Shown: in pieces, positions 25,303-34,300 of the stretch
Numbering within the stretch: position 1 is the stretch's first letter
How the letters are laid out: each line of letters opens with the position of its first letter
Assembly (NCBI GenBank): GCA_029856445.1
Contig: JAHQWY010000002.1
Coordinates: forward strand, 1 to 37,499
Direction: 5' to 3'
From: Promethearchaeia archaeon
Lineage (GTDB): Archaea > Asgardarchaeota > Lokiarchaeia > Sigyniarchaeales > SOKP01
Length of the DNA stretch: 37,499 nucleotides
Notes under the pieces: generated by a model
Databases searched by the model: none
Told to the model about the DNA's origin: nothing
The model's input: the letters and a program-made list of their open reading frames with translations, nothing else
Made by a program: the position numbers and the translations under genes

Positions 25303-25938
25303 TTAATTCACTTGAAAAAATCTAAAAACCCAATAGCCACTTCTTTTACAAATTACTTCAATATTATTATTTGGATAATTTTTACTAATATAATTTAATA
25401 TATGAGGTGCTCCCATTTTTTTTTTAATAACAAATTGAAAAGAACCTTTTGATTTTAAATAATTCGGAATGTCTTGAATCAACCTCAAAAAATCCTTCTT
25501 CCCTTTTCGCATTGGAGGATTCATGTAAATTCCATCAAATTTTACATTTTTTTTTTTAAGTGGTTCAAAATAATTACCATGTAATATTCGAATCCTTTTT
25601 TTTTCTGTATTTAGATTTATTTTGATGTTTTCTTTAGCACACCATATTGCATGTTTATTAATATCAATTAAATATACTAGACTTTCAGGTGATTCATAAC
25701 CTAATACAATTCCAATAGCCCCATATCCACATCCTAAATCAAGTAAAACGCTAGGTTCCTCAGGAATCACTATGTTTTCAATCAATATTTTTGTCCCTAA
25801 ATCTATTTTATGAAAAGAAAATACACCTGTGATAGTTTTAAAAATATAAAGATGCTTTCTCAGACTTTCAGAAATTGTATGGATCCTTACCTTTACCTCT
25901 GGAAATTCACTATAATAATGTTGATTATTATTTTCCAT
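25303..25938 (-). CDS. Class I SAM methyltransferase, RsmC-like
   Basis: The protein has 211 residues from the ATG at 25938; an earlier TTG-side extension of 14 hydrophobic codons overlaps cbf5 and is unlikely. Motif I is LDLGCGYGAIG (66-76), motif II the acidic D92 in YLIDINKHAIWCAKEN, and motif IV NPPM at 140-143, typical of enzymes that methylate exocyclic amino groups of bases. The closest general type is the small-domain RsmC/TrmN group acting on guanine N2 in rRNA or tRNA. It begins 28 bases after cbf5 on the same strand, so a joint RNA-modification operon is likely. The exact target is unknown. Confidence 0.85.
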   Translation of the reverse strand: MENNNQHYYSEFPEVKVRIHTISESLRKHLYIFKTITGVFSFHKIDLGTKILIENIVIPEEPSVLLDLGCGYGAIGIVLGYESPESLVYLIDINKHAIWCAKENIKINLNTEKKRIRILHGNYFEPLKKKNVKFDGIYMNPPMRKGKKDFLRLIQDIPNYLKSKGSFQFVIKKKMGAPHILNYISKNYPNNNIEVICKRSGYWVFRFFQVN

Positions 25939-25966
25939 GATTAAAAACAATATAAAACTAATAAAT

Positions 25967-26971
25967 TTATTTTTTTTCATTCCAACGAGGGTAGATTCCC
26001 CTATCCATAAAAACTTTATTTGTTTTTACTAATATTCCCGACTTAGCTTTATACATTTGCATAGCATTCTTTAAAGAAGTACCAAATCCAACCAACTCTT
26101 TCTTCAAAGTCATTATAGCAACTAAATGGGAAGGTGTAATTCGAGCATCAATATAACATATTCCAGCTGAAGCTAAATCTGCACCGTGACATATTGCATC
26201 AACGGCTGTATCTCGAATATATATTTTCGGCAGATGAGAAACAACTTTTTCCATTGGAAATATAATTTTTTTTAAATAATGATCATCGTTCTCCAATTGG
26301 TATATGGTGTAGGCATCTTTCAAATTTTGGAGAGTAATGAGATTATCATTTTCTGTAAAATTCCCAACTCTAGTTCTTCTTAATTCTAACATATGGGCAC
26401 CTGAACAAAGAGCTTCTCCAATATCAAAACAAAATTTTCGTATATAAGTTCCCGCTTCGCACCCTATTCTAAATAAGACATGATTATTCTTTACTTCAAT
26501 AACTTGACTATAATATATTTCTCTAACTCTAAGTTTTCTAGCTACTGATGATATGAGTGGAGGTCTTTGATAAATCTTACCAGTGAATAATTTAAATATT
26601 TTTTCGATTCTCATTAATTTTTCAGGAGAGTGCAGATAAAGTACACCTACATATTCTTTACCAGCATTCAATAATGAAGATAATGCCCGTGTGGCTCTTC
26701 CAAGGGCACAAGGTAATACTCCAGTAACTTTTGGGTCTAGCGTTCCTCCATGACCTGCATTTGAGATTCCTAATACTTTCCGAACCCACGATACCACCTC
26801 ATGACTAGTTGGACCACTTGGTTTATCTAAATTTATTACTCCATATTCTAAAAGCTTGGGTAAACTTCTATTTTCTGGCTCAGTTCCAAAATTTGGATCG
26901 GAGATATCTTGTGATTTAACTAATAATTGTTCAGGTTCATCAGAAGGTAATTTGAAATCTGAAAATGCCAT
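25967..26971 (-). CDS. cbf5: tRNA/rRNA pseudouridine synthase Cbf5 (TruB family)
   Basis: The 334-residue enzyme is the catalytic part of archaeal H/ACA ribonucleoproteins and also makes Psi55 in tRNA. The catalytic Asp79 is in AGHGGTLDPKVTG; LDKPSGPTSHEVV precedes it, then CALGRATRALS, YQRPPLISSV and the R-x-YY strand. The C-terminal ~75 residues are a PUA domain (ICHGADLASAGICYID) that binds the guide RNA or ACA trinucleotide. The N-terminal extension of ~40 residues is typical of archaeal/eukaryotic Cbf5, not bacterial TruB. A methyltransferase gene follows at 28 bases. The upstream spacer holds a possible structured element. Confidence 0.95.
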   Translation of the reverse strand: MAFSDFKLPSDEPEQLLVKSQDISDPNFGTEPENRSLPKLLEYGVINLDKPSGPTSHEVVSWVRKVLGISNAGHGGTLDPKVTGVLPCALGRATRALSSLLNAGKEYVGVLYLHSPEKLMRIEKIFKLFTGKIYQRPPLISSVARKLRVREIYYSQVIEVKNNHVLFRIGCEAGTYIRKFCFDIGEALCSGAHMLELRRTRVGNFTENDNLITLQNLKDAYTIYQLENDDHYLKKIIFPMEKVVSHLPKIYIRDTAVDAICHGADLASAGICYIDARITPSHLVAIMTLKKELVGFGTSLKNAMQMYKAKSGILVKTNKVFMDRGIYPRWNEKK

Positions 26972-27068
26972 ATTTAATAATAGTAAGGGTTCTCTTTATG
27001 TAATTATAAAAATAGAAATTTCATAAATTTTACTTAAAAAAATATTTTATTCACATTTAGATTTGTAT

Positions 27069-27091
27069 GGACTATATGGGAATTGAACCTC
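27069..27091 (-). pseudogene. tRNA 3'-end fragment
   Basis: On the minus strand these bases read as a T-arm and 3' acceptor strand. They match 20 of 23 positions of the 3' end of the tRNA-Lys gene at 28397-28419, in the same orientation. No 5' half that could pair (GGACTAT) occurs nearby and the T-stem pairs poorly, so it is not a working tRNA gene. It could be an attachment-site copy left by integration or a decayed duplicate. Confidence 0.5.
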
Positions 27092-27110
27092 AGGTATATA
27101 CAATATTCTT

Positions 27111-27161
27111 ACCAATACGTATAATTTCTTACGTTTGGGTCATTAACGGTAAAAAATTGGT
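27111..27161. repeat. Nested inverted repeats, possible structured RNA
   Basis: An outer pair, ACCAAT (27111-27116) and ATTGGT (27156-27161), encloses an inner hairpin, ACGTA (27117-27121) and TACGT (27130-27134) with an 8-base loop. It lies upstream of cbf5. It may be a leader structure or small RNA, but AT-rich DNA yields such pairs by chance. Confidence 0.3.
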
Positions 27162-27293
27162 TAAATACTTGAAAAGATGAGTTGGGATAATGAACTAAAT
27201 TGAAATTCAAAATGCATATTCTCAAATATCATTTATAATAAACCTGAATAAATTAAAGGATTGTTGCCTTTAAATTTAATACCAACGTTAATA

Positions 27294-28127
27294 TCACTCT
27301 ATAGGAAAAAAATCGGGTAAATCTCCTGGCACTTTCAAATTCCATTTAGGTCTTCTTTTTTGAAGAAAAGACATTATTCCTTCTCTTGCATCTGATTGTT
27401 TACCTGTCCAGCGTGTATATCTATGATTTATACTCTCTACCTTATCTATATCTGTCTCGTAAAGGAATTGATAAAGCATTCTCTTTGTAAGAGCTGTACT
27501 TACAGGCGCACTTAATAATATTTCATCAGCTATTTCTCGGGCGGTATCCATTAATTTATCATCAGGTACTACTCGACTAACAAGGCCATACTCTAAAGAT
27601 TCTTGAGCATTTAAGATTCTGCCAGTATACATTAATTCCGCAGCACGACTAATTCCAATGATACGAGGTAAAATCCAGGGACATGAAATCTCAGGTAAAT
27701 AACCACGTCGATTGAATACAATTCCTATACGTGCACTCTCGGAAGCAATTCGTATATCAAAGGGTAAAATAAATGTGACACCGATCCCAACAGTAGGACC
27801 ATTAATTGCAACTATTACAGGCTTCATCAACAAAAAGTACCGTCTAGTAATACTTCCTTCACGTCTGGCCCTTTCATCTATCTCACGTGGCCTATTTGAA
27901 CCATCAAATGTCGTAGCACCACCCGATAGATCAGCACCAGCACAAAATCCTCTTCCTGCACCAGTTAATATTGTAACCCGTAAATTAGGATCATTTTCAA
28001 CTTTCATAAGTGCATCCCAAACCTCCATCCCCATTTGCCAAGTATAAGCGTTCAAACGTTCTGGTCTGTTTAAAGTGATTGTTGCAACCTCATCTGAGGC
28101 TTGGAAAATTATTTGTTCATATTCCAT
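27294..28127 (-). CDS. Enoyl-CoA hydratase/isomerase family protein
   Basis: The 277-residue crotonase-fold enzyme has the two oxyanion-hole stretches GAGRGFCAGADLS (~56-68) and PTVGIGVTFILPFDIRIAS (~110-128). A Glu in RRGYLPEISCPWILPRIIG occupies the place of a catalytic Glu of enoyl-CoA hydratase. The family hydrates or isomerises acyl-CoA thioesters in fatty or aromatic acid breakdown; closely related members have other activities, so the substrate is open. The ATG has a strong Shine-Dalgarno sequence (AAGGAGG about 11 bases upstream), rarer in this window. It is flanked by tRNA-Lys and by a fragment of the same tRNA's 3' end, a pattern that hints at past integration. Confidence 0.9.
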   Translation of the reverse strand: MEYEQIIFQASDEVATITLNRPERLNAYTWQMGMEVWDALMKVENDPNLRVTILTGAGRGFCAGADLSGGATTFDGSNRPREIDERARREGSITRRYFLLMKPVIVAINGPTVGIGVTFILPFDIRIASESARIGIVFNRRGYLPEISCPWILPRIIGISRAAELMYTGRILNAQESLEYGLVSRVVPDDKLMDTAREIADEILLSAPVSTALTKRMLYQFLYETDIDKVESINHRYTRWTGKQSDAREGIMSFLQKRRPKWNLKVPGDLPDFFPIE

Positions 28128-28395
28128 TTTTATAAAAACCTCCTTTTTATCTTTATTTTTATTTTAAACTACCTGATTTTATTTACCAAAATATTTAAAG
28201 TTTTAACGAAAAGGTAAAAAATTAGTTCCCTCTCTGCAGAGAATCAATAGATCAGCATTATTAAACCAAAATCCTTAGATCATATTCTCAAATATTATTA
28301 ATATTAAAATTCAGGAAATCTTTAGAAAGAGTAATTTGGGATATGATGAAATTTGAAGGACAAAATATTTATAGATAACTTATTTACCTGAATAA

Positions 28396-28499
28396 CGGGC
28401 TATAGGGGAATTGAACCCCTGACCTTCCTTTTCATGAGAGGATCCCTCATAAAGTTCAGGTTAAAAGCCTGTTGCGCTACCTGCCTGCGCCAATAGCCC
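28396..28499 (-). tRNA. tRNA-Lys (TTT) with a probable intron in the variable region
   Basis: Acceptor arms GGGCTAT (28499-28493) and ATAGCCC (28403-28397) pair fully, followed by discriminator G at 28396. The D-stem is GCGC/GCGC, the anticodon loop CTTTTAA gives anticodon TTT, and the T-arm is AGGGG-TTCAATT-CCCCT. The anticodon stem ACAGG/CCTGA has a terminal A-A mismatch. About 30 extra bases follow the 3' side of the anticodon stem and form a hairpin (ATGAG...CTCAT) flanked by CTTT/AAAG. This is best read as an intron near positions 43-45 rather than a class II arm, since a Lys tRNA should have a short variable loop. Confidence 0.88.
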
Positions 28500-28629
28500 T
28501 TCTTAAATCTATTACTTTACAAATAGGTAAAGATAGTATTTGCAATAAATCAATTATAATATAAAAATTTTATTTTATAGAGTGTCTCTTCTTTCATTTT
28601 TAAATAATTTTTAATAAACCAATCATCTT

Positions 28630-29655
28630 TTAAGCTGGTTTACTGAAATGCTCAAACCCATAGGCCTTTAATTCACTTCTTTTATTTTCTTCTAAGATAT
28701 ATATATATTCACCAGATATCACCTTGCCAACTCTGAAAAGTTTTCCACCTCTTGTTTGTATTTCTTTTTTAGCCTTGGAAAAATTTCTTTCGGCTATAGT
28801 AAATAAATGAATGAATTCTTCACCCCCATTAAATACCAGATTTACTAACGGAATATTATACTCTTGAGAATATTTTAAAGCTTCTTGGTCAATTAAATTA
28901 TCATTAAAAGCAATTTCAAAGCCTAAATTTGGATTTGATAATATTAAATCGTGTAAAGACTTAGATAGCCCGTCGGATGAATCAATACTTGAAGTTGCGA
29001 GCTTTTTTTCCGATAATATTAACGCTTCATTTCCAGAGATATTAGGTTCTAAGACACTCATTATTGATCTTCTATAATCTGGAAAACTTTCAAGATCCCC
29101 ATTCCTATTTAAGAGAATATCAAATCCCACTCCAGTTAATCCAAATTTATTATTCACTACCAAAATATCATCAAGATGTAATCCATTTCGAAAAATTATA
29201 TCTGAGGGATTTTTAAATCCAAATACTGTGGGATTTATTATTAATTCTTTAGTTTCATTGATATCTCCCCCAATATATCTAAGATTAAATTTTACAGAGC
29301 AATCGATTATTCCATTAATAATATCAATGAATTCTTCTTTTTTTAGTTCTTTTGGTAAGCCTAAGGATATGATCATTCCCCTAGGTTCAACACCTTTAAC
29401 TATTAAATCACTGATATTCATTATAACTGATTTTTTTCCAGTTTGATAAAAATTCATTAGAGGTGGAATATCAGTTGTGAAAACTAGCATATCTGAATTC
29501 AAAACCAATTTATCATCCACATTTCTGCTTTTAGGATTGAAAAAAAAAGAATCATCTCTTAATAAAACTTTTCCAGTTTTCTTTAATATCAAATCTTCAA
29601 TAAGTTTTATTAATTTATTTTCACCGAGATTTCCTATCCGAAGATCCTTATTCAT
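28630..29655 (-). CDS. thiL: Thiamine-monophosphate kinase (ThiL)
   Basis: The 341-residue protein belongs to the PurM/AIR-synthase-like kinase superfamily. Characteristic parts are FTTDIPPL (substrate/metal loop), VIMNISDLIVKGVEPRGM, LRYIGGDINET (metal-binding Asp), GLTGVGFDILL and SSIDSSDGLSKSLHDL. ThiL phosphorylates thiamine monophosphate to the active cofactor thiamine diphosphate using ATP. The length fits ThiL (~310-340). The first metal motif differs from the common DMLVEGxHF, so a related kinase is not excluded. The start is ATG at 29655. It lies between two tRNA genes and appears monocistronic. Confidence 0.85.
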   Translation of the reverse strand: MNKDLRIGNLGENKLIKLIEDLILKKTGKVLLRDDSFFFNPKSRNVDDKLVLNSDMLVFTTDIPPLMNFYQTGKKSVIMNISDLIVKGVEPRGMIISLGLPKELKKEEFIDIINGIIDCSVKFNLRYIGGDINETKELIINPTVFGFKNPSDIIFRNGLHLDDILVVNNKFGLTGVGFDILLNRNGDLESFPDYRRSIMSVLEPNISGNEALILSEKKLATSSIDSSDGLSKSLHDLILSNPNLGFEIAFNDNLIDQEALKYSQEYNIPLVNLVFNGGEEFIHLFTIAERNFSKAKKEIQTRGGKLFRVGKVISGEYIYILEENKRSELKAYGFEHFSKPA

Positions 29656-29722
29656 TAGATAAAATTTAAAATTTTTTAACTATTATAATTTTTGAATAGA
29701 TTCATATTTTTAATATATTTTT

Positions 29723-29812
29723 GCCTCTGTGGCTTAGTGGTATAGCATCAGATTCGTATTCAAATTTAGAAGAAATATCTGAAGGTCGGGGGTTCAATTC
29801 CCCCCAGAGGCT
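29723..29812 (+). tRNA. tRNA-Thr (CGT) with a short canonical-position intron
   Basis: Acceptor arms GCCTCTG (29723-29729) and CAGAGGC (29805-29811) pair, with discriminator T at 29812. The anticodon stem is TCAGA/TCTGA and the loop begins TTCGTA, giving anticodon CGT. About 18 extra bases (TTCAAATTTAGAAGAAAT) lie after position 37, the usual archaeal intron site, with a small TTC/GAA hairpin inside. The T-arm is CGGGGGTTCAATTCCCCC. It ends 5 bases before the Roadblock-GTPase stop codon on the other strand. Confidence 0.9.
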
Positions 29813-29816
29813 CTAA

Positions 29817-30830
29817 TTACACTTCCTCAGTAAAAACAAATTGCTTTATTATTTGTAAAGCAAGCATTTTGAATGCATCATTAATGTTTTCCCCTGTTTT
29901 GGCTGAGGTTTCGATATAAGAAAGATTTAACTTTTTTGCTAATGCCTCGCCTGCTTCAGTTGAAACGACCCTATCTTCTGTCAAGTCTATTTTATTTCCA
30001 ACTAAAATTAAGGAAATATTCGGTGAAACCTCTTTTATTTCATTATACCAATTTTCTAAATTATCAAGAGTATCTTTACGGGTTACGTCATAAACCAAAA
30101 TACCTGCTTCAGCATTAGATAAATAAGATTGTCTTACACGCTTAAATTGGGCTTGTCCTGCTAAATCCCAGAGAACAAAGCGGACTTTTGATTCTAAACC
30201 ATCGAAATCACATTCCTTTTTCATTATGGATGTTCCAATTGTGGATTTATAATCAGTATGAAATGAGTCTTCTACAAAACGGTGAACCATACTTGTTTTC
30301 CCTACTCCCCCCTCCCCCCCCAAAATTAGTTTGTATGCATATTCCCCTGATTTTATCTTAATTTTTTGAAGTGTATCCACTTTTCTTTCAATATTTTGAA
30401 CATCTTTGTCTGAAATAAGTTTTGGAATTACAGGACTTACTGTTCTTCCATCAAAAATTCGAGCGATCTTCTCTGCAGCTAAGTAAGCATATGGAAAGAT
30501 TGGATCGACCATAGCAATCGACTCTAATACGGTTACAAAGATGGCTTCTGGTCCTGCTTCACAAAAAATAATACGTTGTTCTTCTGTATCGAAAGTACCA
30601 GTCCCAAAAGCACCTGAACTAAATTCTTCAGTGATTCTAGTTAGAACGGGTTCTACTAAAGCACTAACACCTCCAATTACATCTTCTTTTACTTCTGCTT
30701 CTGATTCTCCTTTTAATGCAGCCATAACTAAACCTTCTCTGTTTACAATAATAGCAGCAATCAAATTTTTCCCAACTTCCTGCCTATACCATTTCAGCAT
30801 TGCTTCTAGTTTATCGCGATCAACTGACAT
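29817..30830 (-). CDS. Roadblock/LC7 domain fused to a small GTPase
   Basis: The 337-residue fusion has a Roadblock/LC7 domain at ~5-128 (NLIAAIIVNREGLVMAALKG, then QRIIFCEAGPEAIFVTVLE) and a helical linker (~140-160). A Ras/Rab-like G domain at ~165-330 has GGEGGVGKT (171-179), switch-I Thr197 in STIGTS, WDLAGQ (221-226), NKID (279-282) and ETSAK (307-311). After AGQ comes Ala instead of the common Glu. Roadblock proteins partner small GTPases (MglB with MglA, Ragulator with Rag), so here regulator and switch are one chain. There is no membrane helix or lipid-modification site. Fusions of this type are an Asgard hallmark. It is next to tRNA-Thr and otherwise single. Confidence 0.93.
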   Translation of the reverse strand: MSVDRDKLEAMLKWYRQEVGKNLIAAIIVNREGLVMAALKGESEAEVKEDVIGGVSALVEPVLTRITEEFSSGAFGTGTFDTEEQRIIFCEAGPEAIFVTVLESIAMVDPIFPYAYLAAEKIARIFDGRTVSPVIPKLISDKDVQNIERKVDTLQKIKIKSGEYAYKLILGGEGGVGKTSMVHRFVEDSFHTDYKSTIGTSIMKKECDFDGLESKVRFVLWDLAGQAQFKRVRQSYLSNAEAGILVYDVTRKDTLDNLENWYNEIKEVSPNISLILVGNKIDLTEDRVVSTEAGEALAKKLNLSYIETSAKTGENINDAFKMLALQIIKQFVFTEEV

Positions 30831-30981
30831 AAAATTATAAACCTCAAGAATTTATTTTTTAATGCATTAAAAATTAACTAAAATTTAATATTTAAATAAT
30901 AGGTTTATCTTAAAAATTTATAGAAAAAGATAATCCTTCACCTTATTAATATTAAGAGATTTTGTTTAAAAAATAAATCAA

Positions 30982-31008
30982 ATACCAAGTGAAATTCGAA
31001 CTTAGTAT
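30982..31008. repeat. Imperfect inverted repeat
   Basis: ATAC-C-AAGT and ACTT-A-GTAT flank a 9-base loop. The loop region read on the minus strand (GTTCGAAT) also resembles a tRNA T-loop. It lies about 120 bases upstream of tRNA-Leu. No function can be assigned. Confidence 0.3.
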
Positions 31009-31127
31009 CTAAAATAATATTTTACTACAATGAAGGAAAAAGGTTTTAAAAATTGTATACATTATCTAAATTCAATATCGTCTATACTATTTATTCTTCG
31101 GAAAAGAAGTTAATAAATCTCTATAAA

Positions 31128-31244
31128 GCAGGAGTTGCCAAGCCTGGTCTAAGCTTAGTTTATTGAATTGAGCAAGCGATTAACGGCGCTAGACTGAGGT
31201 TCTAGTGACATAGGTCTTCGTGGGTTCGAATCCCACCTCCTGCA
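31128..31244 (+). tRNA. tRNA-Leu (GAG) with an insertion in the D-loop
   Basis: Acceptor arms GCAGGAG (31128-31134) and CTCCTGC (31237-31243) pair, with discriminator A at 31244. The anticodon arm CTAGA-CTGAGGT-TCTAG gives anticodon GAG. A long variable arm and the T-arm GTGGG-TTCGAAT-CCCAC complete a class II leucine tRNA. Between AAGCCTGGTCTAA and CGGCG of the D-arm stand about 31 extra bases that start GCTT and include a matching AAGC. Without them the D-arm is normal, so this is most likely a non-canonical intron in the D-loop. Confidence 0.92.
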
Positions 31245-31378
31245 ATTTCAAACCTTAATAATACTATATTCTTCGAAGTTTATCTAATCAAGGAATATCA
31301 AAATATTATATAAGATCTAAAAAACATTGAAGAATTTGTTCTTAAGTTTTAGATCTATCGATTTAGGAAATCAGCAAA

Positions 31379-34300
31379 CTAGAAGAAGTCCCCTAATTTA
31401 TGTTGCTTAATCTTAGGATTATTAGTTAAGCTCTCTACGTATTCTTCAATTAATTCCATTCTTTGAATAGTATAATCATCAAGATTATAATTCTTACACA
31501 ATTGTAAAGCTCTTGGAATATACTTTTCAATTCCTCCACGGTTTACAGTTAATATTATTTTATTTCCACATTTAGGACATTTCCCTGCGTTTGAAAGAGG
31601 TGGTCTTCGATATTTTGCATTGCATTTAACACATCTAAATTTCTGAACACTAAACTTTCTAAGATTTCCTATAATATCTGGATTGAAATGCGTTGCTAAA
31701 ATTTTTTCTGCAACTTTTTTTACATCTACAGCTCTAATAATTTTTCCTAAATGTAATTGAGCGTCTATTTTTTCATCCATTGATTCATATAATTTATATG
31801 CTGTAGTTTTAGGACCTTCATTAATATCATTAGTTGGAATATTAAAACCAATATCCTCGTATTGTTTCGCAGTACCTAAACGACTACTAACAAGATTCAT
31901 CATTTTTTCTATTTTTGAAGGAGAAGTGTACTTTAGTGTAGCAGTATAAAATTCTAAGGGATAACGAAAGGAAGTATCAACATTATGAGCTTCTGTCTCA
32001 ATTTCATTAGGATCTAATAATGTGCTAATAACTAATGTAGCATCCATCCTCCCTCCTATTTTACTGGGTAAATAATAGCGTGAAAAATTCAAAAGAGGAT
32101 CCATTAGAAGCATAATACCATCTTCATCTCCATCACAATTACGCCTTTTTGCATTATGCCAGAATGGATGTGCATAGATAGATCTAGCTGGAGTAAAACC
32201 AATTATTCTTCCAATTATTCCTGCGCTAGTATGTGGTGCTAATCCAACTACAAGATGACCTATTAAGTCAGTTGTGCGCTCAACGTTATAAAAACGATTC
32301 ATTTTGTAAAAATAATCTAACTCATCATCTAAGAAATTTGCGACTTTAATAAAGTATTGACCACAATCATTCGAAAGGACTACATCTTGAACTTTTAGTT
32401 CAATAATTTGATCTTCTGTTTGTAAAGGCTCACCTTTATAATCATAATCATATCCCAAATCTTTAAGGGTTTCAATATTTACACCAATTTCTTTTGGCTT
32501 GAAATGAGTTAATGGAATATCAGTGGCATCATATCTAATTTCAGCTGTCTTATATACTAAGACGTTGTTTTTTGCTCGTAATATTCCTTTTTCTAAAGGT
32601 TCAGGAATTTTAAACTGATTAGTTAATCCATAAATACCCTTTAATTTTTTTGGAAAAGGTATTTGTAAAGAACGGAATATAGAATTAACATGATTCTTAA
32701 TGTTAAAAATGGCATCGTTGGATGCCTTTAATCTTCCATTACATTGAGAACATCTTTGTTCATTTTTAGGTTCACTCGGTGGATATATTTTCTTACATTT
32801 TTCACAAATTGAGCCTAATTCTGTGTGTGTGGAACATTTTGGGCAAATATTGAATATGCTAATTGTACCACATTTCGGACATTTTTTTCTACACACATCT
32901 ATCTTCACTTTTTGAAGTTCAAGTGCTTTTTCTACTGATCTTGAGCTTCCAACTTTATCACTTAGAGGAAATAGAGCATGAACTCCTTTCATACTTTTTC
33001 TCTCAGACTTTTCTGGTCTGCCCATTCGAGATCCAATGAAATATGGTGCTTTATTATTAATTTTTATTGAAGAAATTTTGTTGAAGTATGAAAAAACATT
33101 ATCATCCTTTTCGAATTTTATTTTTTTTTTATCTTCAAGCCTAAATATTTCTGAATAGATGAGATTCATTGCTTTAGTGAAAGTAATTTTGTTTTCCTTG
33201 ACCTTATGAATAATAAAGGCTTTTTCTAATATTTTTTTTAAATTTTCATTAATATCTAAAACAATTTTTTTTTCTAAGTCTGAAAATCCCTTTATGAAGA
33301 AATTTCTCAAGGTATAAAGTTCTTTAAGTGAAAGATTCCCCCAAAAATCAGTAAAATAGGGATGCAAAGGGATCTTAAACTCCTGAGATATTTTTATTGC
33401 TTCTTCTGCTGTAGGTTTTAGAATAAAAGGATTTTCTATCAATCTTAATATTTTAGGATCAATATTTTTTTGATTTTTAACTCTTTTTTCCAAGTCTAAT
33501 GCCCACCATTCTTCAACATAACCAGAAGGGATTAATTTATGATTATTCTCAGCAAATTCCCCAAATCCAAAGAGGATATCTCCGAGAAATAAGATTGATT
33601 CCATATTTTGGAATACTTGTTTAGCCATCTTATACGAAGAAACTCTAATTACACTTCCATTTTTTAATTTTACAATAGGAGGTTCAATGGCACTAACAGG
33701 GCAAATACTTGTACTCTTTCCAGGTCTTTCAATTCTAAGTTGAGTACCAATAGCTACAAAATCATCTAAAATACCCATAGTTGCAGGGTGTATACCGCCT
33801 GCTGCCAATCCAGTGTTCCGAGATCGACCATATCTTAATCTATGACCACCAATTTCTGAGGGATCGCTAAACACAGGTCTACCAGCAATAATATCAGCAA
33901 CATATTTAGAATTTGGAGGAATAATTTCCACATCTTCCACTTTATCTATTATCTTTTCTATTTGGCTCTTTTCGGATTCTTCTTTCTGGGTAATTTTCTT
34001 CAAGTCATCTAACCAATCCCATCCTTCTAAATTCATAGCTTTTGCAATTTTCAAAAGTTTTGGGGCTTTTAATAGGATTCCGTCATTCAAAACAAGACAA
34101 GCTCCGCCCCTTATGTTATTGGTTTCGATTCTAGGTAAATCTCTAAAACCAGAAACTTCTTCAAACTCAGTTGCATCTCCATTTATTTCAACGGGTAAAT
34201 TTTTAACAGCATGTCGTATCTCGCGATTAGAAGAAGGATATTGTAAATGAACAGCTCTATCATAAAGTTTTACCTCTTCTACATATCTTCCGATTTCTGC

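Larger units (their letters stand above)
26972..27293. other. Intergenic region with tRNA fragment and nested inverted repeats
   Basis: No protein gene is visible in these 322 bases between cbf5 and the enoyl-CoA hydratase. It holds a decayed tRNA 3' end (27069-27091) and nested inverted repeats (27111-27161), listed separately. The remainder is AT-rich and featureless to me. Confidence 0.6.

Noticed and set aside
25939..25980. Longer methyltransferase start overlapping cbf5
   Set aside because: The additional 14 residues are Lys/Phe/Ile antisense-like sequence within the cbf5 end; the ATG at 25938 gives a normal domain start.
30982..31008. A second decayed tRNA 3' end on the minus strand
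   Set aside because: Only the T-loop octamer GTTCGAAT is shared; T-stem and acceptor do not pair and the stretch is better described as an inverted repeat.
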